Source: Clostridia bacterium (GTDB lineage Bacteria > Bacillota > Clostridia > Oscillospirales > RGIG577). From it: a stretch of 46,590 nt of DNA. Shown piece after piece: positions 15,931 through 27,200 of the stretch. Both the position numbers and the translations under genes were made by a program. Below the pieces are notes generated by a model that saw only the letters and a list, made by a program, of their open reading frames with translations, made no database searches and was not told the origin of the DNA. Numbering within the stretch: the first letter of the stretch is position 1; each line of letters opens with the position of its first letter. The DNA lies in the NCBI GenBank assembly GCA_017513095.1, contig JAFWDJ010000002.1, positions 1-46,590 on the forward strand, in the 5' to 3' direction.

Positions 15931-16345
15931 GCGGCGAAGCCGACGGATGAGCTGCAGCGCCGCCCTCAAAGATGTAGGCAGTTTTTGCGCAGAACGTCAT
16001 CCCACGGGTGCGCCGTGTCGGCGCGTGCGTCCCCCAAAGGCTCCCTTGTGCAAAGGGAGCTGTCTGCGCAGCAGACTGAGGGAGTTGCTTCCCCTCGCTC
16101 CCCCGTGTCATTCTGAGGAGCAAAGCTCCGAAGAATCTTAAAGCGTCTCCCTCGCAGGGCATGGCGGTTTACATAAAGCCTTCCCCTTCGAGGGGGAAGG
16201 TGGCCGCCGTGCGGCCGAATGAGGTGCAGCGCCGCAGCGGCGCGTGCGTCCCCAAAGGCTCCCTTGTGCAAAGGGAGCTGTCTGCGCAGCAGACTGAGGG
16301 ATTGTCGTCGCTCGTTCGCAGGGCTTCAAGGTTTACATAATTCTC
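15931..16345 (+). repeat. Tandem repeat mosaic between birA and gltX
   Basis: The 550-nt gap holds a degenerate B unit (15931-16031), module A (16039-16087), a single copy of a CATTCTGAGGAGCAAAGCTCC hairpin unit (about 16104-16140), linker H (CAGGGCATGGCGGTTTACAT, about 16157-16178), a good B (16179-16254), a second A (16257-16306) and another H-like linker ending in GTTTACATAA (16317-16341). The two A copies are almost identical. No coding sequence is supported. Confidence 0.75.
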
Positions 16346-16401
16346 GCCCAAAGAAAAGTCTTTGCGCCGGAGACAAAAACTTTCGGAATTTTATTTTTAT
16401 A

Positions 16402-16430
16402 TGGATTATCGCGTGCGGATATGGTACAAT
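16402..16430 (+). promoter_or_regulatory. Putative promoter of gltX-rubrerythrin
   Basis: TGGATT (16402-16407, weak -35) and TACAAT (16425-16430) are 17 nt apart. An upstream in-frame ATG at 16421 overlaps the -10 box, which argues for the gltX start at 16478. Confidence 0.5.
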
Positions 16431-16477
16431 TTATAAAAGAAGGCGTCAAAAGAATTACCAAGGGAGGACACGACATC

Positions 16478-17917
16478 ATGCAGACGCGCACACGTTTTGC
16501 GCCAAGCCCCACGGGATACATGCACGTGGGCAATTTACGCACCGCGCTTTACGCGTATCTTATCGCGAAAGGGGACGGCGGAAAATTCATACTGAGAATA
16601 GAGGACACGGACCGCGGCCGCCTTATTGAAGGCGCGGTGGACGTTATATACAAGACCTTAAAGGAGACGGGCTTAAAGCACGACGAAGGCCCCGACGTGG
16701 GCGGCGACTACGGCCCGTACGTTCAGTCGCAGCGAATGAGCCTTTATATGGACTACGCGAAGGAGCTCATCGCGCGCGGCCACGCGTACTACTGCTTCTG
16801 CGGCAAGGACGAGGAGGAGCAGCCCCACGGCCACGACAACAAGGGCGCGCAGAAATACGACCGCCGCTGCCTTAAGCTTTCGCCCGAGGAGGTAAAGGCA
16901 AACCTCGACGCGGGCAAGCCGTTCGTTATCCGTCAGAGGATTCCCGACGGCGGCTCGACCTCGTTTACCGACGAGGTATACGGCACGATAACCGTTGACA
17001 ACGACGAGATCGAGGATCAGATACTCATAAAATCGGACGGATTTCCGACGTACAACTTCGCCAACGTCATAGACGACCATCTTATGGCGATAACCCACAT
17101 AATCCGCGGCTCGGAGTATCTTTCGTCAACGCCGAAGTATAATCTTCTTTACTCGGCGTTCGGCTGGGACATACCGAAATACGTACACTGCCCGCCCGTT
17201 ATGAAGGACGCGCAGAACAAGCTGAGCAAGCGAAACGGCGACGCTTCCTACGACGACCTCATCGCGAAGGGGTATTTAAGCGACGCGATCCTTAACTACA
17301 TCGCGCTTCTCGGCTGGTCGCCCGGCGGCGAGCGCGAGAAATTCTCGCTTCCCGAGCTTGTCGAGGCGTTCTCCGTCTCCGGCATATCGAAGTCGCCCGC
17401 CATTTTCGACACGGCCAAGCTCGAATGGCTCAACGGCGAATATATAAAGGCGCTCTCGCCCGACGAGTTCTACGCGCTCGTGCGCGGCAGGCTCGAATCG
17501 TTCATAAAGGACAAGAACGTCGATTTATACACGCTTTCGACGCTGCTTCAGAAGCGCACGACGAAGCTTACCGACGTAATAGAGCAGTCCGACTTCTTAA
17601 ACGAGCTGCCCGACTACGATCCGCAGATGTACGTTCACAAGAAGATGAAAACGACGCCCGAAAGCTCGCTTGAAGCGCTGTGCGACATACTGCCCGTGCT
17701 CGAAGCGCTGCCCGAATGGACGATCGACGCGATACACGACGCGATGATGGAGCTCGTGGCGAAGAAGGGCGTAAAGAACGGCTGGCTTCTCTGGCCGCTC
17801 AGAACGGCGGTCTCGGGCAAGGCCGTAACGCCCGGCGGCGGCGTTGAGCTTGCGTATCTTCTCGGCAGGGACGAGACGATTAAAAGAATAAAAACCGGCA
17901 TTGAAAAGCTGAAATAA
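16478..17917 (+). CDS. gltX: Glutamyl-tRNA synthetase
   Basis: Class I synthetase of 479 residues that charges tRNA-Glu (and possibly tRNA-Gln, if the organism uses the amidotransferase route; not decidable here). The ATG at 16478 has AGGGAGGA 8 nt upstream and starts [13 protein letters not shown]. The HIGH motif reads [13 protein letters not shown], and [11 protein letters not shown] follows. The KMSKS loop reads [12 protein letters not shown]. The C-terminal anticodon-binding part is complete. The rubrerythrin gene begins 21 nt downstream with no terminator between, so the two are probably co-transcribed. Confidence 0.96.
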   Translation: MQTRTRFAPSPTGYMHVGNLRTALYAYLIAKGDGGKFILRIEDTDRGRLIEGAVDVIYKTLKETGLKHDEGPDVGGDYGPYVQSQRMSLYMDYAKELIARGHAYYCFCGKDEEEQPHGHDNKGAQKYDRRCLKLSPEEVKANLDAGKPFVIRQRIPDGGSTSFTDEVYGTITVDNDEIEDQILIKSDGFPTYNFANVIDDHLMAITHIIRGSEYLSSTPKYNLLYSAFGWDIPKYVHCPPVMKDAQNKLSKRNGDASYDDLIAKGYLSDAILNYIALLGWSPGGEREKFSLPELVEAFSVSGISKSPAIFDTAKLEWLNGEYIKALSPDEFYALVRGRLESFIKDKNVDLYTLSTLLQKRTTKLTDVIEQSDFLNELPDYDPQMYVHKKMKTTPESSLEALCDILPVLEALPEWTIDAIHDAMMELVAKKGVKNGWLLWPLRTAVSGKAVTPGGGVELAYLLGRDETIKRIKTGIEKLK

Positions 17918-17938
17918 TAAGAAACGGAGGACGTAACG

Positions 17939-18595
17939 ATGGCAAAATTCAAGTGCAAGATATGCGGCGAGATATTTGAGGCTCCGAGTGCTGCGGAGGC
18001 CGTATGCCCCCGCTGCAAGGCGAAGGGCGACAAGCTAGAGGAAATTAAGGAAGCGGTGAAGAACCCCTACGCGGGCACCCGGACGGAGAAGAACCTTCAG
18101 GCGGCGTTCGCGGGCGAATCGCAGGCGCGCAACAAGTACACGTATTTCGCGTCCGTAGCGAAGAAGGAGGGCTACGAGCAGATCTCGGCGCTCTTTTTAA
18201 AGACGGCGGACAACGAGAAGGAGCACGCGAAGATATGGCTCAAGGAGCTTAACGGTATCGGCAATACTGCAGAAAATCTCGCGGCGGCGGCCGACGGCGA
18301 GAATTACGAATGGACGGATATGTACGAGGGCTTCGCAAAGACCGCCGAGGAGGAGGGCTTCCCGGTGCTCGCGGCCAAGTTCCGCATGGTGGCTGCGATA
18401 GAGAAGCACCACGAGGAGCGCTACCGCGCGCTTTTAAAGAACGTCGAGACGAAGCAGGTGTTCGAAAAGAGCGAAATAAAGGTATGGGAATGCCGCAACT
18501 GCGGCCATATCGTGGTCGGCACGAAGGCGCCCGAGCTCTGCCCCGTGTGCGCTCATCCGCAGAGCTATTTTGAAGTAAACGCGGAAAATTATTGA
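17939..18595 (+). CDS. rbr: Rubrerythrin with rubredoxin-like sites at both ends
   Basis: Non-haem iron peroxidase that reduces hydrogen peroxide in anaerobes; cytoplasmic, 218 residues. An N-terminal CxxC...CxxC knuckle (Cys6, 9, 23, 26) precedes the ferritin-like four-helix diiron domain (residues about 45-170) with [17 protein letters not shown] and IEKHHEERY carrying the Glu/His ligands. A second rubredoxin-type site follows at the C-terminus (Cys185, 188, 201, 204; WECRNCGH and [11 protein letters not shown]). Typical rubrerythrin has only the C-terminal site, so this is a double form. Electron donors are likely NADH-linked rubredoxin reductases. It follows gltX closely and ends at a strong terminator. 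Confidence 0.94.
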   Translation: MAKFKCKICGEIFEAPSAAEAVCPRCKAKGDKLEEIKEAVKNPYAGTRTEKNLQAAFAGESQARNKYTYFASVAKKEGYEQISALFLKTADNEKEHAKIWLKELNGIGNTAENLAAAADGENYEWTDMYEGFAKTAEEEGFPVLAAKFRMVAAIEKHHEERYRALLKNVETKQVFEKSEIKVWECRNCGHIVVGTKAPELCPVCAHPQSYFEVNAENY

Positions 18596-18607
18596 TGTGC
18601 TTTTTTG

Positions 18608-18643
18608 AAGCGGCGCGAAGCCCCCGGCTTCGCGCCGCTTTTT
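18608..18643 (+). terminator. Intrinsic terminator after rubrerythrin
   Basis: The 15-bp stem AAGCGGCGCGAAGCC with its complement at 18626-18640 has a CCC loop and is followed by TTT. It lies 12 nt past the stop. Confidence 0.88.
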
Positions 18644-18654
18644 CGTCCGCCGTA

Positions 18655-18880
18655 TTGCCTTCCCCACCGGCCGCGCCGTGTCGGGCGCATCGTGCCCTTA
18701 AAGTCTTCCCCGCGCCGGGGTCCCCAAAAAATACGTTCGCGGATTCCGGGGTCCCCAAAAAATGCTTGCATTTTTCGGGGTGGTTGCTGGGGTGGATTGA
18801 ACAAGGGAGCCAATAGAGAGGACGCACGCGCCGTGGCGGCGCTGCCCCTCATCCGCCCGCCTTCCGTCGGGGGCGGCTTT
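18655..18880 (-). repeat. Two D hairpin units flanked by B-type fragments
   Basis: Between the convergent rubrerythrin and yebC genes. Read on the minus strand, 18715-18795 holds two D units in tandem, each an AAAAAT...ATTTTTT hairpin followed by GGGGACCCCGG. Fragments of a B module lie on either side (18655-18700 and 18822-18880, reverse orientation). Other D units are at 37838-37882 and 40566-40610. Nothing here looks coding. Confidence 0.7.
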
Positions 18881-18887
18881 ATCGCAC

Positions 18888-18916
18888 ACAAAAAAGCGGG
18901 CTTGCGCCCGCTTTTT
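18888..18916 (-). terminator. Intrinsic terminator after yebC
   Basis: The 11-bp stem AAAAAGCGGGC/GCCCGCTTTTT (18891-18901 with 18906-18916) has loop TTGC and a T tract on the minus strand. It ends 12 nt past the yebC stop. Confidence 0.85.
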
Positions 18917-18927
18917 GCGATAATATT

Positions 18928-19659
18928 TTATTCCGGCTCGTTTTCCATGTTGTGATAAACGTTCTGCACGTCGTCGTTGTCGTCGAGCATCTCAAGAAGC
19001 CTTCGCATCGATTCAACGTCGTCCTCGCTTTCGACGGTGATATAATTCTGGGGCACCATCTCGATCTCGGCGTACTCCGCCTCGAAGCCCGCGCCCGAAA
19101 GGCCCGCTCTGACCGCGTCGAAATCCTCTGGCGCGGTGAGTATCTCATACGAGCCGTCCTCCGTCGAAAAGTCGAGCGCGCCCGCGTCGAGCGCCGCCAT
19201 CATAACGTCGTCCTCATCTCCCGCGTCGGCCGGTACAACGATGACTCCGCGCTTGTCGAACTGCCACGATACGGCGCCGGGCGCCGCGAGTCCCGCACCG
19301 AACTTATCGAAATAATGGCGCATCTCGCCGGCGGTGCGGTTCTTATTGTCTGTAAGCGTTTCCACGATTATTCCGACGCCGCTCTTGCCGTAGCCCTCGT
19401 ACGTCATTGATTCGTAATTAGCGGAGTCCTTGCCCTCCTGCGCGCGCTTTAAAAGGCGCTCTATATTGTCGTTCGGAACGTTGTTCTGCTTCGCCTTGGC
19501 GATAAGGTCGCGCAGCTTCGAATTCGCCGCGGGGTCCGCGCCGCCGTCGCGTATTACGATTATCATCTCTTTTGAAATCTTCGTAAATACCTTGGCGCGC
19601 TGGGCGTCGGTCTTGCCCTTTTTATGCATTATATTTTTCCATTTGGAGTGTCCTGACAT
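18928..19659 (-). CDS. yebC: YebC/PmpR/TACO1-family protein
   Basis: 243-residue cytoplasmic protein of the YebC family, described as DNA-binding transcriptional regulators and, for some members, as translation factors that relieve ribosome stalling at proline runs. The start at 19659 is set by the invariant MSGHSKWKNIMHKKGK; an in-frame codon 36 nt upstream is rejected. GGADPAANSKLRDLIAKAKQ, NVPNDNIERLL, YEGYGKSGVGIIVE and TDNKNRT are all present. The gene begins 32 nt after the subtilisin stop, so the pair is probably one transcript ending at 18888-18916. Which of the two proposed roles applies cannot be told from sequence. Confidence 0.95.
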   Translation of the reverse strand: MSGHSKWKNIMHKKGKTDAQRAKVFTKISKEMIIVIRDGGADPAANSKLRDLIAKAKQNNVPNDNIERLLKRAQEGKDSANYESMTYEGYGKSGVGIIVETLTDNKNRTAGEMRHYFDKFGAGLAAPGAVSWQFDKRGVIVVPADAGDEDDVMMAALDAGALDFSTEDGSYEILTAPEDFDAVRAGLSGAGFEAEYAEIEMVPQNYITVESEDDVESMRRLLEMLDDNDDVQNVYHNMENEPE

Positions 19660-19691
19660 TCGTTTTTCCCACCTTATTTTTAATCGTGAAA

Positions 19692-20783
19692 TCATTTTAC
19701 CATAAAGCGCCGTTTCTTTTCAAGTAAAAATGCCGAAAGAAGCGCGCCCGATATCGTATTTTCGGCCGATTTTTTGCGTCCGCGCGCCTTTGGCGCTAAA
19801 GAGGCGGCGTAAACGTCCGCAATATCGCCCCGATTCGCGATCTTCGAGGACGCGGCGACGTACGATTCCTTCGCGGCGTCGTAATAAAGCCTGTCGAACG
19901 TGAAAAGGCCGTAGCCGAAGTTCTCGTCGCGCCCGCCCGCGCCCAGCTTTTCGGCGTACATATGTAAAAGCAGCCTGACCTCGGCGGGGGTAAGGCGGCG
20001 GCCGTATCGCCTGCGCGCCTTGGCCTGAAGGAGCGCAATCGCGCCCGTGATAACGGGCGTGGCCATCGACGTGCCCGAAAGCACGGCGTAGGCGTTCCCC
20101 TTGTAGCAGGAGTATATATTCGTACCCGCGGCGCAGACCTCGGCCTTTTTGCCGCCCGTGGAGAAGGGCGCGTGCTTTTTGTCGATGTCGACCGCCGTTA
20201 CGGCTATGCACTCCTCGAAGCGCGCAGGGCAGCCGATTATGTTGTCGCCCTCGCCGTCGTTGCCCGCCGCCGATACGAGGCAGATGCCGCGCTCGTATGC
20301 CTCGCGTATAAGCGAGGCGAAGCGCTTCGTTGAGCGCGCCGCGGAGAAGGACATGTTTATCACGTCAACGTTCTCGTCTATGAGCCATTCGAGCGCGCGC
20401 GTGACCGCGTCGATGTTCGCGCTGCCGTCCGGCTCGAACGCGCGCGCCGAATAGACGCGGCATTCGGGAGCGACGCCTATTACGCCCACGCCGTTTCGTC
20501 TGGCCGCGATTATGCCCGCAACGTGCGTGCCGTGGCCGTTTTCGTCGCGCGGGCGCGTTTCGCCCGCGTCCGTAAAGTCGCGGTTCTCTGTGACCGCGCC
20601 CGATAGGTCCTCGTGGTCGTACTCCACGCCCGTGTCTATAATGCCGACAGGCACGCCCCTGCCGCCGTCGGTCTCCTCCCATTCGAGCGGCGCACCCACC
20701 ATTTTTACGCCGTAGTCTATCCGTTCGCCCAAAGATTCGGCGGATATGCTCTCCACGCCGAAGCCGTAAAGTTTAAAGCTCAT
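19692..20783 (-). CDS. S8 family serine peptidase, intracellular-subtilisin type
   Basis: Subtilase of 363 residues with a complete catalytic triad: Asp50 (GIIDTGVEYDHEDL), His84 (NGHGTHVAGII), Ser239 (SGTSMATP) and the oxyanion Asn175 (SAAGNDG). No signal peptide or inhibitor propeptide is visible: the catalytic domain begins within about 40 residues of the start chosen at 20783 (GGGG ribosome site). It is therefore probably cytoplasmic, like ISP-type intracellular subtilisins, though the usual short ISP inhibitory N-terminal motif is not evident. A Lys/Arg-rich C-terminal extension of about 85 residues (after LLHMYAEKLG) is unexplained. It sits just upstream of yebC. Exported action by a non-classical route cannot be excluded. 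Confidence 0.92.
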   Translation of the reverse strand: MSFKLYGFGVESISAESLGERIDYGVKMVGAPLEWEETDGGRGVPVGIIDTGVEYDHEDLSGAVTENRDFTDAGETRPRDENGHGTHVAGIIAARRNGVGVIGVAPECRVYSARAFEPDGSANIDAVTRALEWLIDENVDVINMSFSAARSTKRFASLIREAYERGICLVSAAGNDGEGDNIIGCPARFEECIAVTAVDIDKKHAPFSTGGKKAEVCAAGTNIYSCYKGNAYAVLSGTSMATPVITGAIALLQAKARRRYGRRLTPAEVRLLLHMYAEKLGAGGRDENFGYGLFTFDRLYYDAAKESYVAASSKIANRGDIADVYAASLAPKARGRKKSAENTISGALLSAFLLEKKRRFMVK

Positions 20784-20845
20784 ACGATACCCCGATAAGT
20801 TTTGTTCTTCTTTATGATATGAGCCGAAACGGGAAAGCGACACAC

Positions 20846-21150
20846 GCGAGGGGTTACATAAATCCTTACCTTTCACAGGGCATGTTGGTTTACATAAAGC
20901 CTCCTCGGGGAGTGAAAAAACGTAGAGAATAAACGACGATTTTCAGATATAAGCAAACGATAAAGCGCCCCGCCGGGAGGCGGCGGTAAAAAGCCTTCCC
21001 CTCGGGGGGAAGGTGGCACGGCGCCAGCCGTGACGGATGAGGGGTAGCGCCATCGGCGCGTGCGTCCCCGAAGCTCCCTTGTGCAAAGGGAGCTGTCTGC
21101 GAAGCAGACTGAGGGATTGTCCGTCCTTCGTAGGGAGGCGGACACCCCCC
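20846..21150 (+). repeat. Repeat mosaic H-F-B-A-E between subtilisin and the SLH gene
   Basis: Two H linkers ending in TTACATAAA (about 20850-20865 and 20877-20902) come first. Module F (CGCCGGGAGGCGGCGG hairpin, about 20970-20988) is followed by a clean B (20992-21068; hairpins CCTTCCCC/GGGGAAGG, CACGGCGCCAGCCGTG and GCGCCATCGGCGC) and A (21072-21121). An E-type CGTAGGGAGGCGG start follows at about 21129-21141. This is the most complete ordered composite in the window. Confidence 0.75.
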
Positions 21151-21162
21151 TGTCCCCCACGC

Positions 21163-21192
21163 AAAAAAGGACGGCTTTCGCCGTCCTTTTTT
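21163..21192 (-). terminator. Intrinsic terminator after the giant SLH gene
   Basis: The 13-bp stem AAAAAAGGACGGC with its complement at 21180-21192 has loop TTTC; the left-hand A tract gives a T tract on the minus strand. It lies 12 nt past the stop. Confidence 0.88.
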
Positions 21193-21203
21193 AACTTCGC
21201 TTC

Positions 21204-24200
21204 CTACTTCGCGTTCTTGTCGTAGTTCATCACGATCTGCGCGACCTCCGCGCGGGTCGCCTGTCCCGCGGGATCGAGCACGCCGTTTCCGCGGCCGCTT
21301 ACCACGTCGCACGAGAGCGCCCACTCGAACGCATCAACGGCCCACGGACTTATCTTATCGCCGTCCGAGAACGACGTAAGATTTCCGCCCTCGACTGCGG
21401 GCTTTCCTTTAAGCCTCCAGAACAGCGTTACCATCTGCTCGCGCGAAACGGGATCGTTCGTGCCGAACGTGCCGTCGCCGTAGCCCTCGATTATACCGTT
21501 TTCGGATGCCCACGCCACGGCGTCGGAGTACCACGTGCCGCTCTCGACGTCGTCGAATCCGGCCTTGCCGGACGATGCGGGGCTGCCCGCGATGCGATAG
21601 AGCACCGTCGCGAACATAGCGCGCGTCATCGTATCGTCGGGCGCGAACAAATCCTCGCTTACGCCCTTGAAGTAACCGTTGTCATAGCAGTAGTAAACGG
21701 CCTCGTTGTACCAGGCGCTGTCGGCCACGTCCTTAAACGGCCTTGAGGAGGTATCGTCGGGCGGGGTCGTATCGTCGGGATTATTCTGCGGCTTCGTGCT
21801 TCCGCCTCCGCCGCCTCCGCCGCCGCCTCCGCCGCCTCCGGAGGACTTTTTCGCGATCGTCATATTGAGGCTTACGTTCTCGGAGCCCGCGTTAAGGCTC
21901 TTTGAAGCAGCCGCGTACGTGTCGTTGCCCGCGAAGGTGAGCGTGTAACTGCCCTCGGGCACGCCGATCATGCTAAGCTTTCCGTTCATAACCTCTGCGG
22001 TGCGGCTTATGGTGCCGCCCAGCACGTCCGTGCCGGACAGCGTGAACTCCAGGCCCTCCATCGAGCCTCCGTCGGTGGACGAAACGTTTACGGTAACCGT
22101 TCTTATGAGCGACGTGGGCGTCGAATACGTCCCCGACGCTGCCGCGCTGTCGTTATAGCCCGTCTTTACGGCTATCGCCTTTATCGTCATGTCGCCCGAT
22201 ACCGAAACGCCGCCGTCATAGACTCTGCTGTCCTTCGTCGGCTCGCTTCCGTCGGTGGTGTAGTAGATCTTTGCGCCCTCGGCCGCCGATATCTCAACGA
22301 CGCTTCCGCGCTCTACCTGTCCCGACGCCGGAGTAAGCACCGGAGCCGCAAGCGCCGTGCGCTCTATTGCCGCGCCCGTATCGCTGTAATCTCTGCCCAT
22401 CGGCGTACCCGCGTAGCTTTCAACGTCGCCCGCAATGGCGAGCGTCACAACGCCGTCGAACGCGCTGCCGGACGCGGGCTTAATGCATACGGTCTTCGTG
22501 TACGTTCTTACGGCCTCGCCCGCAATGTTTTCGGGCGTATGTCCCTGTGTCTCGGCCTCGACCGTAAAGCCCGTGATATCTCCGCCGTCGTCCGCCAGCG
22601 TATAATTTGCGGCGTACAGTACGGACGAAGCGTCATTCGCCGTATCCTCCATATACTTCGTAAACGTTACGTAAATGCCGTCGCTCGTGTAGAGAACGTC
22701 CTCCACGGCGGGCGCGCTCTCGTCAACTATCGGAAGATTTACGTCAAGCTGAACGGGGAGTACCGGAAGCAGGCGGTCAACGCTCTCGCCGCCTAAAGTA
22801 ACACCCGAAACGGCCACGGTCGCGGCCTTGTCGTTTGCGCTCGTCACGCTCTTACCCATATAATCGGCCTTTACGAACCAGAGTCCCTCGGGAACGCCCC
22901 AGCCGAAGCGTCCGTCCTCGCCGGTTATCTGCGTCGCCTCGCACGGCATGAGGTATTTCACGTCGTCCGCGGATTTAAGCTCCGTTATCGTCTTTCCGAA
23001 CTCAACGGCGCCCGTGCCCGTCTTTCTGCCCGTACCGGCGTCGGCCGCCGTCGCCTCTCTTACGATGTTGCCGTATGCGTCGGCCGCGTAGTAAATGGTC
23101 ACCTGTACGCCCGAAACGGGATTTTCTATAACGCCCTCGTAAACTATGCCGGACGGGTCGTTGTTCTGCGGCGTCGGCTTTCCTTCCGTGATGCGCGGAC
23201 CTTTGCTGTCGCTTGACTTATTCTTTTCGTCCTTCTTGCAGTTCGGGTCGTTCATCTGCGACGCGCGCGCGCGGCACATGCTGTCTATCATCTTATAAGT
23301 CTTTACGTATTCCGTCGCGACTTCTTTCATCGCGTTCGTGCAGCTCGTGTTTATAACGTTGCCGGTGATAAAGCTGCCGAAGGCAAGCTTTGCGCCCGCC
23401 TGCACCGAAATTTTCGCAAGTCCGCCCCAAATGCTTGCAATTACTATCCCGGCGTCGGTAAGCTCCGCGGCGCCGTTGCCGAAGTCGAAGCGGTTGCACG
23501 TCTGCTCAAATCTTTTAAGCTGCTCCTGAAACGTCGAAAGCTGCGTCTCGGTAAGCGCCTGATAGCACGGGTGACTCGGCAGTATCTCGTTTATCTCGCG
23601 CTTCATGTCATTAACGTAGTTTCTGTAACGCTCTCTGCGTTTACATGCGTGCGCCCACGCCGGCAGACCCAGAATCGAACCTATCCAGCCGCACGGACCC
23701 GCGCTGGCCGTACCGAAGGCGCCGCTGCCGATGCCCAGACACGTTTCGTTCGTGTTTTCCTGCTGATGATATTTCTCCTCTTTGTCAAAATCAAATTCGC
23801 CGTGGAACTCATCGGGCACGCGCTCGATCGGCATACCGTATCCTTCAAGAGGATTGTTCTGATACGTATGCTCCTGAGGCCAGCCGTATGCGGGGCCGCT
23901 CTGACCCTCCGAATACTCGGCGTACGCAAGCGAAGCCTCCGGCTCGCTCTCTCTTAGCTCTGCCTCGGGGTCGTTTAAGTTTATAAGATAGCCGTAGAAG
24001 TCCTTCGTAAGCTCCGCCGTTATAAATGCGTAATACATCGTTCCCGAAGGGTCGGTGCGGTCTATCATAAACGACGCGTGTATAGCGTAGGTGCAGTATA
24101 CGATCTCGCCGTTCTTCTGCCATGCGTCCGTTATGATGTAGCGGTAAACCGTATGTCCCGCGTCGTCGTTTATCCGGTAGGGCAGCACGTTCTCGGTGCC

Positions 24201-27200
24201 GTGCGTGGCCTCGGCGATCTTTTGTATATTGCTTTTAGCGTTCTCAAAGTCCTCTGCTGACGCGAGCACGCCGCCGAAGTTGAATACGAGCGACTCGTCT
24301 GTCTCGTTTGCCATTCTTTCGGCGTATATTTCGTTGAGCCATGCTATCGTGCTGTTCTCAACTCCGCCCACGTCGTGCTTCATCTTTACGTAATTGAGCT
24401 TAAGGCCGTTCTTAGCCGAATTTGCGGCCGCCGCCGTAAACACCTCGGCGTCAAGGCCGTCCGAATTGCCGCCGAAGGTCGGCACGCCGTTCTCATCGAA
24501 CGTAACGCTCCAGTCGTCCCCGGGGGTAAGCTCCGTTACGTCTCCCGTTTCGTCCACAAGGCCGGACAGATCATCCATCGCGGGATCGCAGATTACCGTC
24601 TCGACGGTGTTCGCGTTCCACTCCCCGGGCTCGCTCTTCGGTATGTACATAAGCTCGGCGTACGTTATCGAATCGTGAAGCGCGGTATCGGCTCTGCCGA
24701 CAAATACGCCGCCCTCGTCCTTCATCGGAAGGAAGCGTATCTCGCCGTCGTTCGTGAACAGCTTCGTTACGGCCTTTACGTTCTCGCCCCATTCGCTCAT
24801 CGTCTCAAGCGCCTCGGGGTTGTCGAATACGGCCTCGAACGTTACGTCGCGCATCGAGCCGCCGTAGAAGTTATACGGCTCGCCCACGTTTATCGTCCTC
24901 GTGCCGTACTCCGTCCACGTCATCGTATAGCCCATAAGCTGCGGGCCGCTTGAGTCGTGTATTATCCAAAGCTCGTCGCTTTCCTCGCCCGATTCGGTAA
25001 CGGCGGTGATTATATGTACCGTCGCTTCCGTATCGCTTACGTCCGAAAGCGTTATCTCGGCCGTCCAGTCGCCCCATCTGTCGGCTGTTGCCGCACCGGC
25101 GCCCGCGCCGTTATCGAATACGGTGACCTCCTCGCCGGGCAGCGCGCGGCCGCTTATGAGCACGTTCTCGCGGTTTACATAAGTCGAAAGCGTATCGAGG
25201 AACGCGCCCGGCCGCTTCACCACGGCGCGGCCTATGAGCTGACCGGAGGATCTTGCGCTCCCGCCGTTATACGTTACGTCGGCCGAGAGCGTTACGTCCA
25301 TGTCAAGGTCAACGGCTCCGGGATTGCAGTATATCGTATACTCGCAGGGCAGCTCAACATCAAATCCGTTCATTCTGTAAGAATCGGAGTGATAATTATA
25401 ATACAGCTTGTCCGTATAGTCTTCACCGTTTATGATTATTGCCTGTATCGGCGCGCTGTTTAAGCAGCTCCAGCCCTTACGGCTGTCGGACACGCCCGTG
25501 CGGATGCGAATGCTCTTAAGCCTTCCGTCGTTTATGCCGCTGTCAAGGCCCATTTCGCCGCTGAAGGCGATAAGGTCGCCCGTGTTCGAAAAGCTCTCGG
25601 CGCTCGCGTACATCGTTGAGCCGGGCTTCGTAACGTAAACGGCGTTCTCGCTGTCTCGCTCGGTCGCGGTGTAGCCTTCAAGCTTTGCAACCTTGCCCGC
25701 CTCAAGCGTCACGTTCCACGTTTTAAGAGCATCGGTCACTTCCGATAAGGGCGTTTCGGCGTTGAGAAGGCCGTCGTACGCGGCGGGCATGAGCGCCGCG
25801 ATATAGCTGCCCGCCCCTTTAGGCGCAACGGACGTATACGTATCCGTCATGCTCGTTATATAGAAGCTCGGGCTCTTTGATATGAACGTCCCGTCCGCGT
25901 CGTACCACGCGAATATTACGGGAACGGTGAACGCCGCTTTAAGCTCCGTAAAAACGCCTGCCCTCGGCACGAGCGTGATCTCCGTCCGGCCGCGCGTGGT
26001 CGTAATATCTACCGTCTTCTCCGCCGCGGGCTCAAAGGTATCGGCGCTTATCGAAAGCGTTACGGTATCGGCCGACGCCGATCTGCACAGATAATACGTC
26101 TCGTTTCTCGTAAGCGTATTTCCGTACATATACATCCTGTCGCGGCAGATATCCGTCTCCGCCTCAGTGCCGCCGCTTATCGTTGTGTCCACCATGGGGT
26201 CTCGGGCACTGAGATATTCGCGAAGCGCCTCTTCGTTGCCCGGCACGGCCTGTATGTTCATCGTCGCGGCTATTGTCACTTCACCTACAACGATGTCCCA
26301 CGTACCGCCGTCGACCGGATTTCTGTTTGTGCTGCCCGAGTCAACGTACAGCCGGTAATCGCCCGAATATGCGCTTATATCCGCGGGCTCGCCGGGATAA
26401 AGCGCGAGCGTATAGCTGCCGTCGGCCGCCGTCACGGCCGTTGCGGTGCGGTACATATTCTTATAATACTGCGAAGCCACGACCTTTACGCCCGCCGCGG
26501 GTCTATTTGATCTTCTCGCGGTGACCTTGCCGCTCACCGTCGCCGACGGAGCCTCGATCTTCGGCAGCGTCACGCCCAGGATACCCGACGCCGCATTGAA
26601 CGAATACGTATAGGCGTCCTTTTGGTTCCAGTCGTATATGGGATAATTTTCGGAAGCGGTGTTCCCTTTTAAGTACACCTCGATGCCGTTTTCCGAAAAA
26701 TCGGGCGTGACCGCGCCCGGCGCGTATATCGTCGCGCCGCCGGCCGATTTCACCGCGCCGCTGTACGCGAAGTAATCGTCGGGGTTTTCAAGTCCCGTCA
26801 CGGCAATCCCGCTGAATAACGCAAGCTCGGGACCCGTGCGCGTCATAATGATATCGCCCGTGTCGTCGCTCACCTCTCCCGTGTATTCGGCCACGACGGC
26901 GGACTCGCCGTTTACGTACATGCAGAGCTCAAGCTTTTTATACGTGCTGCCGTTTCCGAAAAGCCACGGCTCAAGCGTTACGGTATCCTCGTTTGCCAAA
27001 ATGCTTGTATACCCTTCAAGGTCGGTGTAATATGCCCTTATCCATCTGTCGCCGGACAGAGAAGAGAGCTCCCCGGGCAGCGTCACGGTAACGGGAGGCT
27101 TCTCGCTCCAGCGCGCGATAAAGTTCACGCTGCCCGTGACCGTGTATTCCTCACCGGGGCCGTAAGTCTCGTCGCCGTAGGTCCAGCACTCGAAGTCATA

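Noticed and set aside
16421..16477. Upstream in-frame start for gltX
   Set aside because: The ATG lies within the predicted -10 box. The canonical [13 protein letters not shown] start at 16478 has a proper AGGGAGGA site.
20784..20876. 31-codon N-terminal extension of the subtilisin
   Set aside because: It runs back into repeat linker sequence (H), has no signal-peptide character, and the later ATG at 20783 has a GGGG ribosome site.
25160..25185. GTTTACATAA inside the SLH gene as an H repeat
   Set aside because: Only the 10-nt core matches and the frame is intact, so chance similarity is likelier than an insertion.
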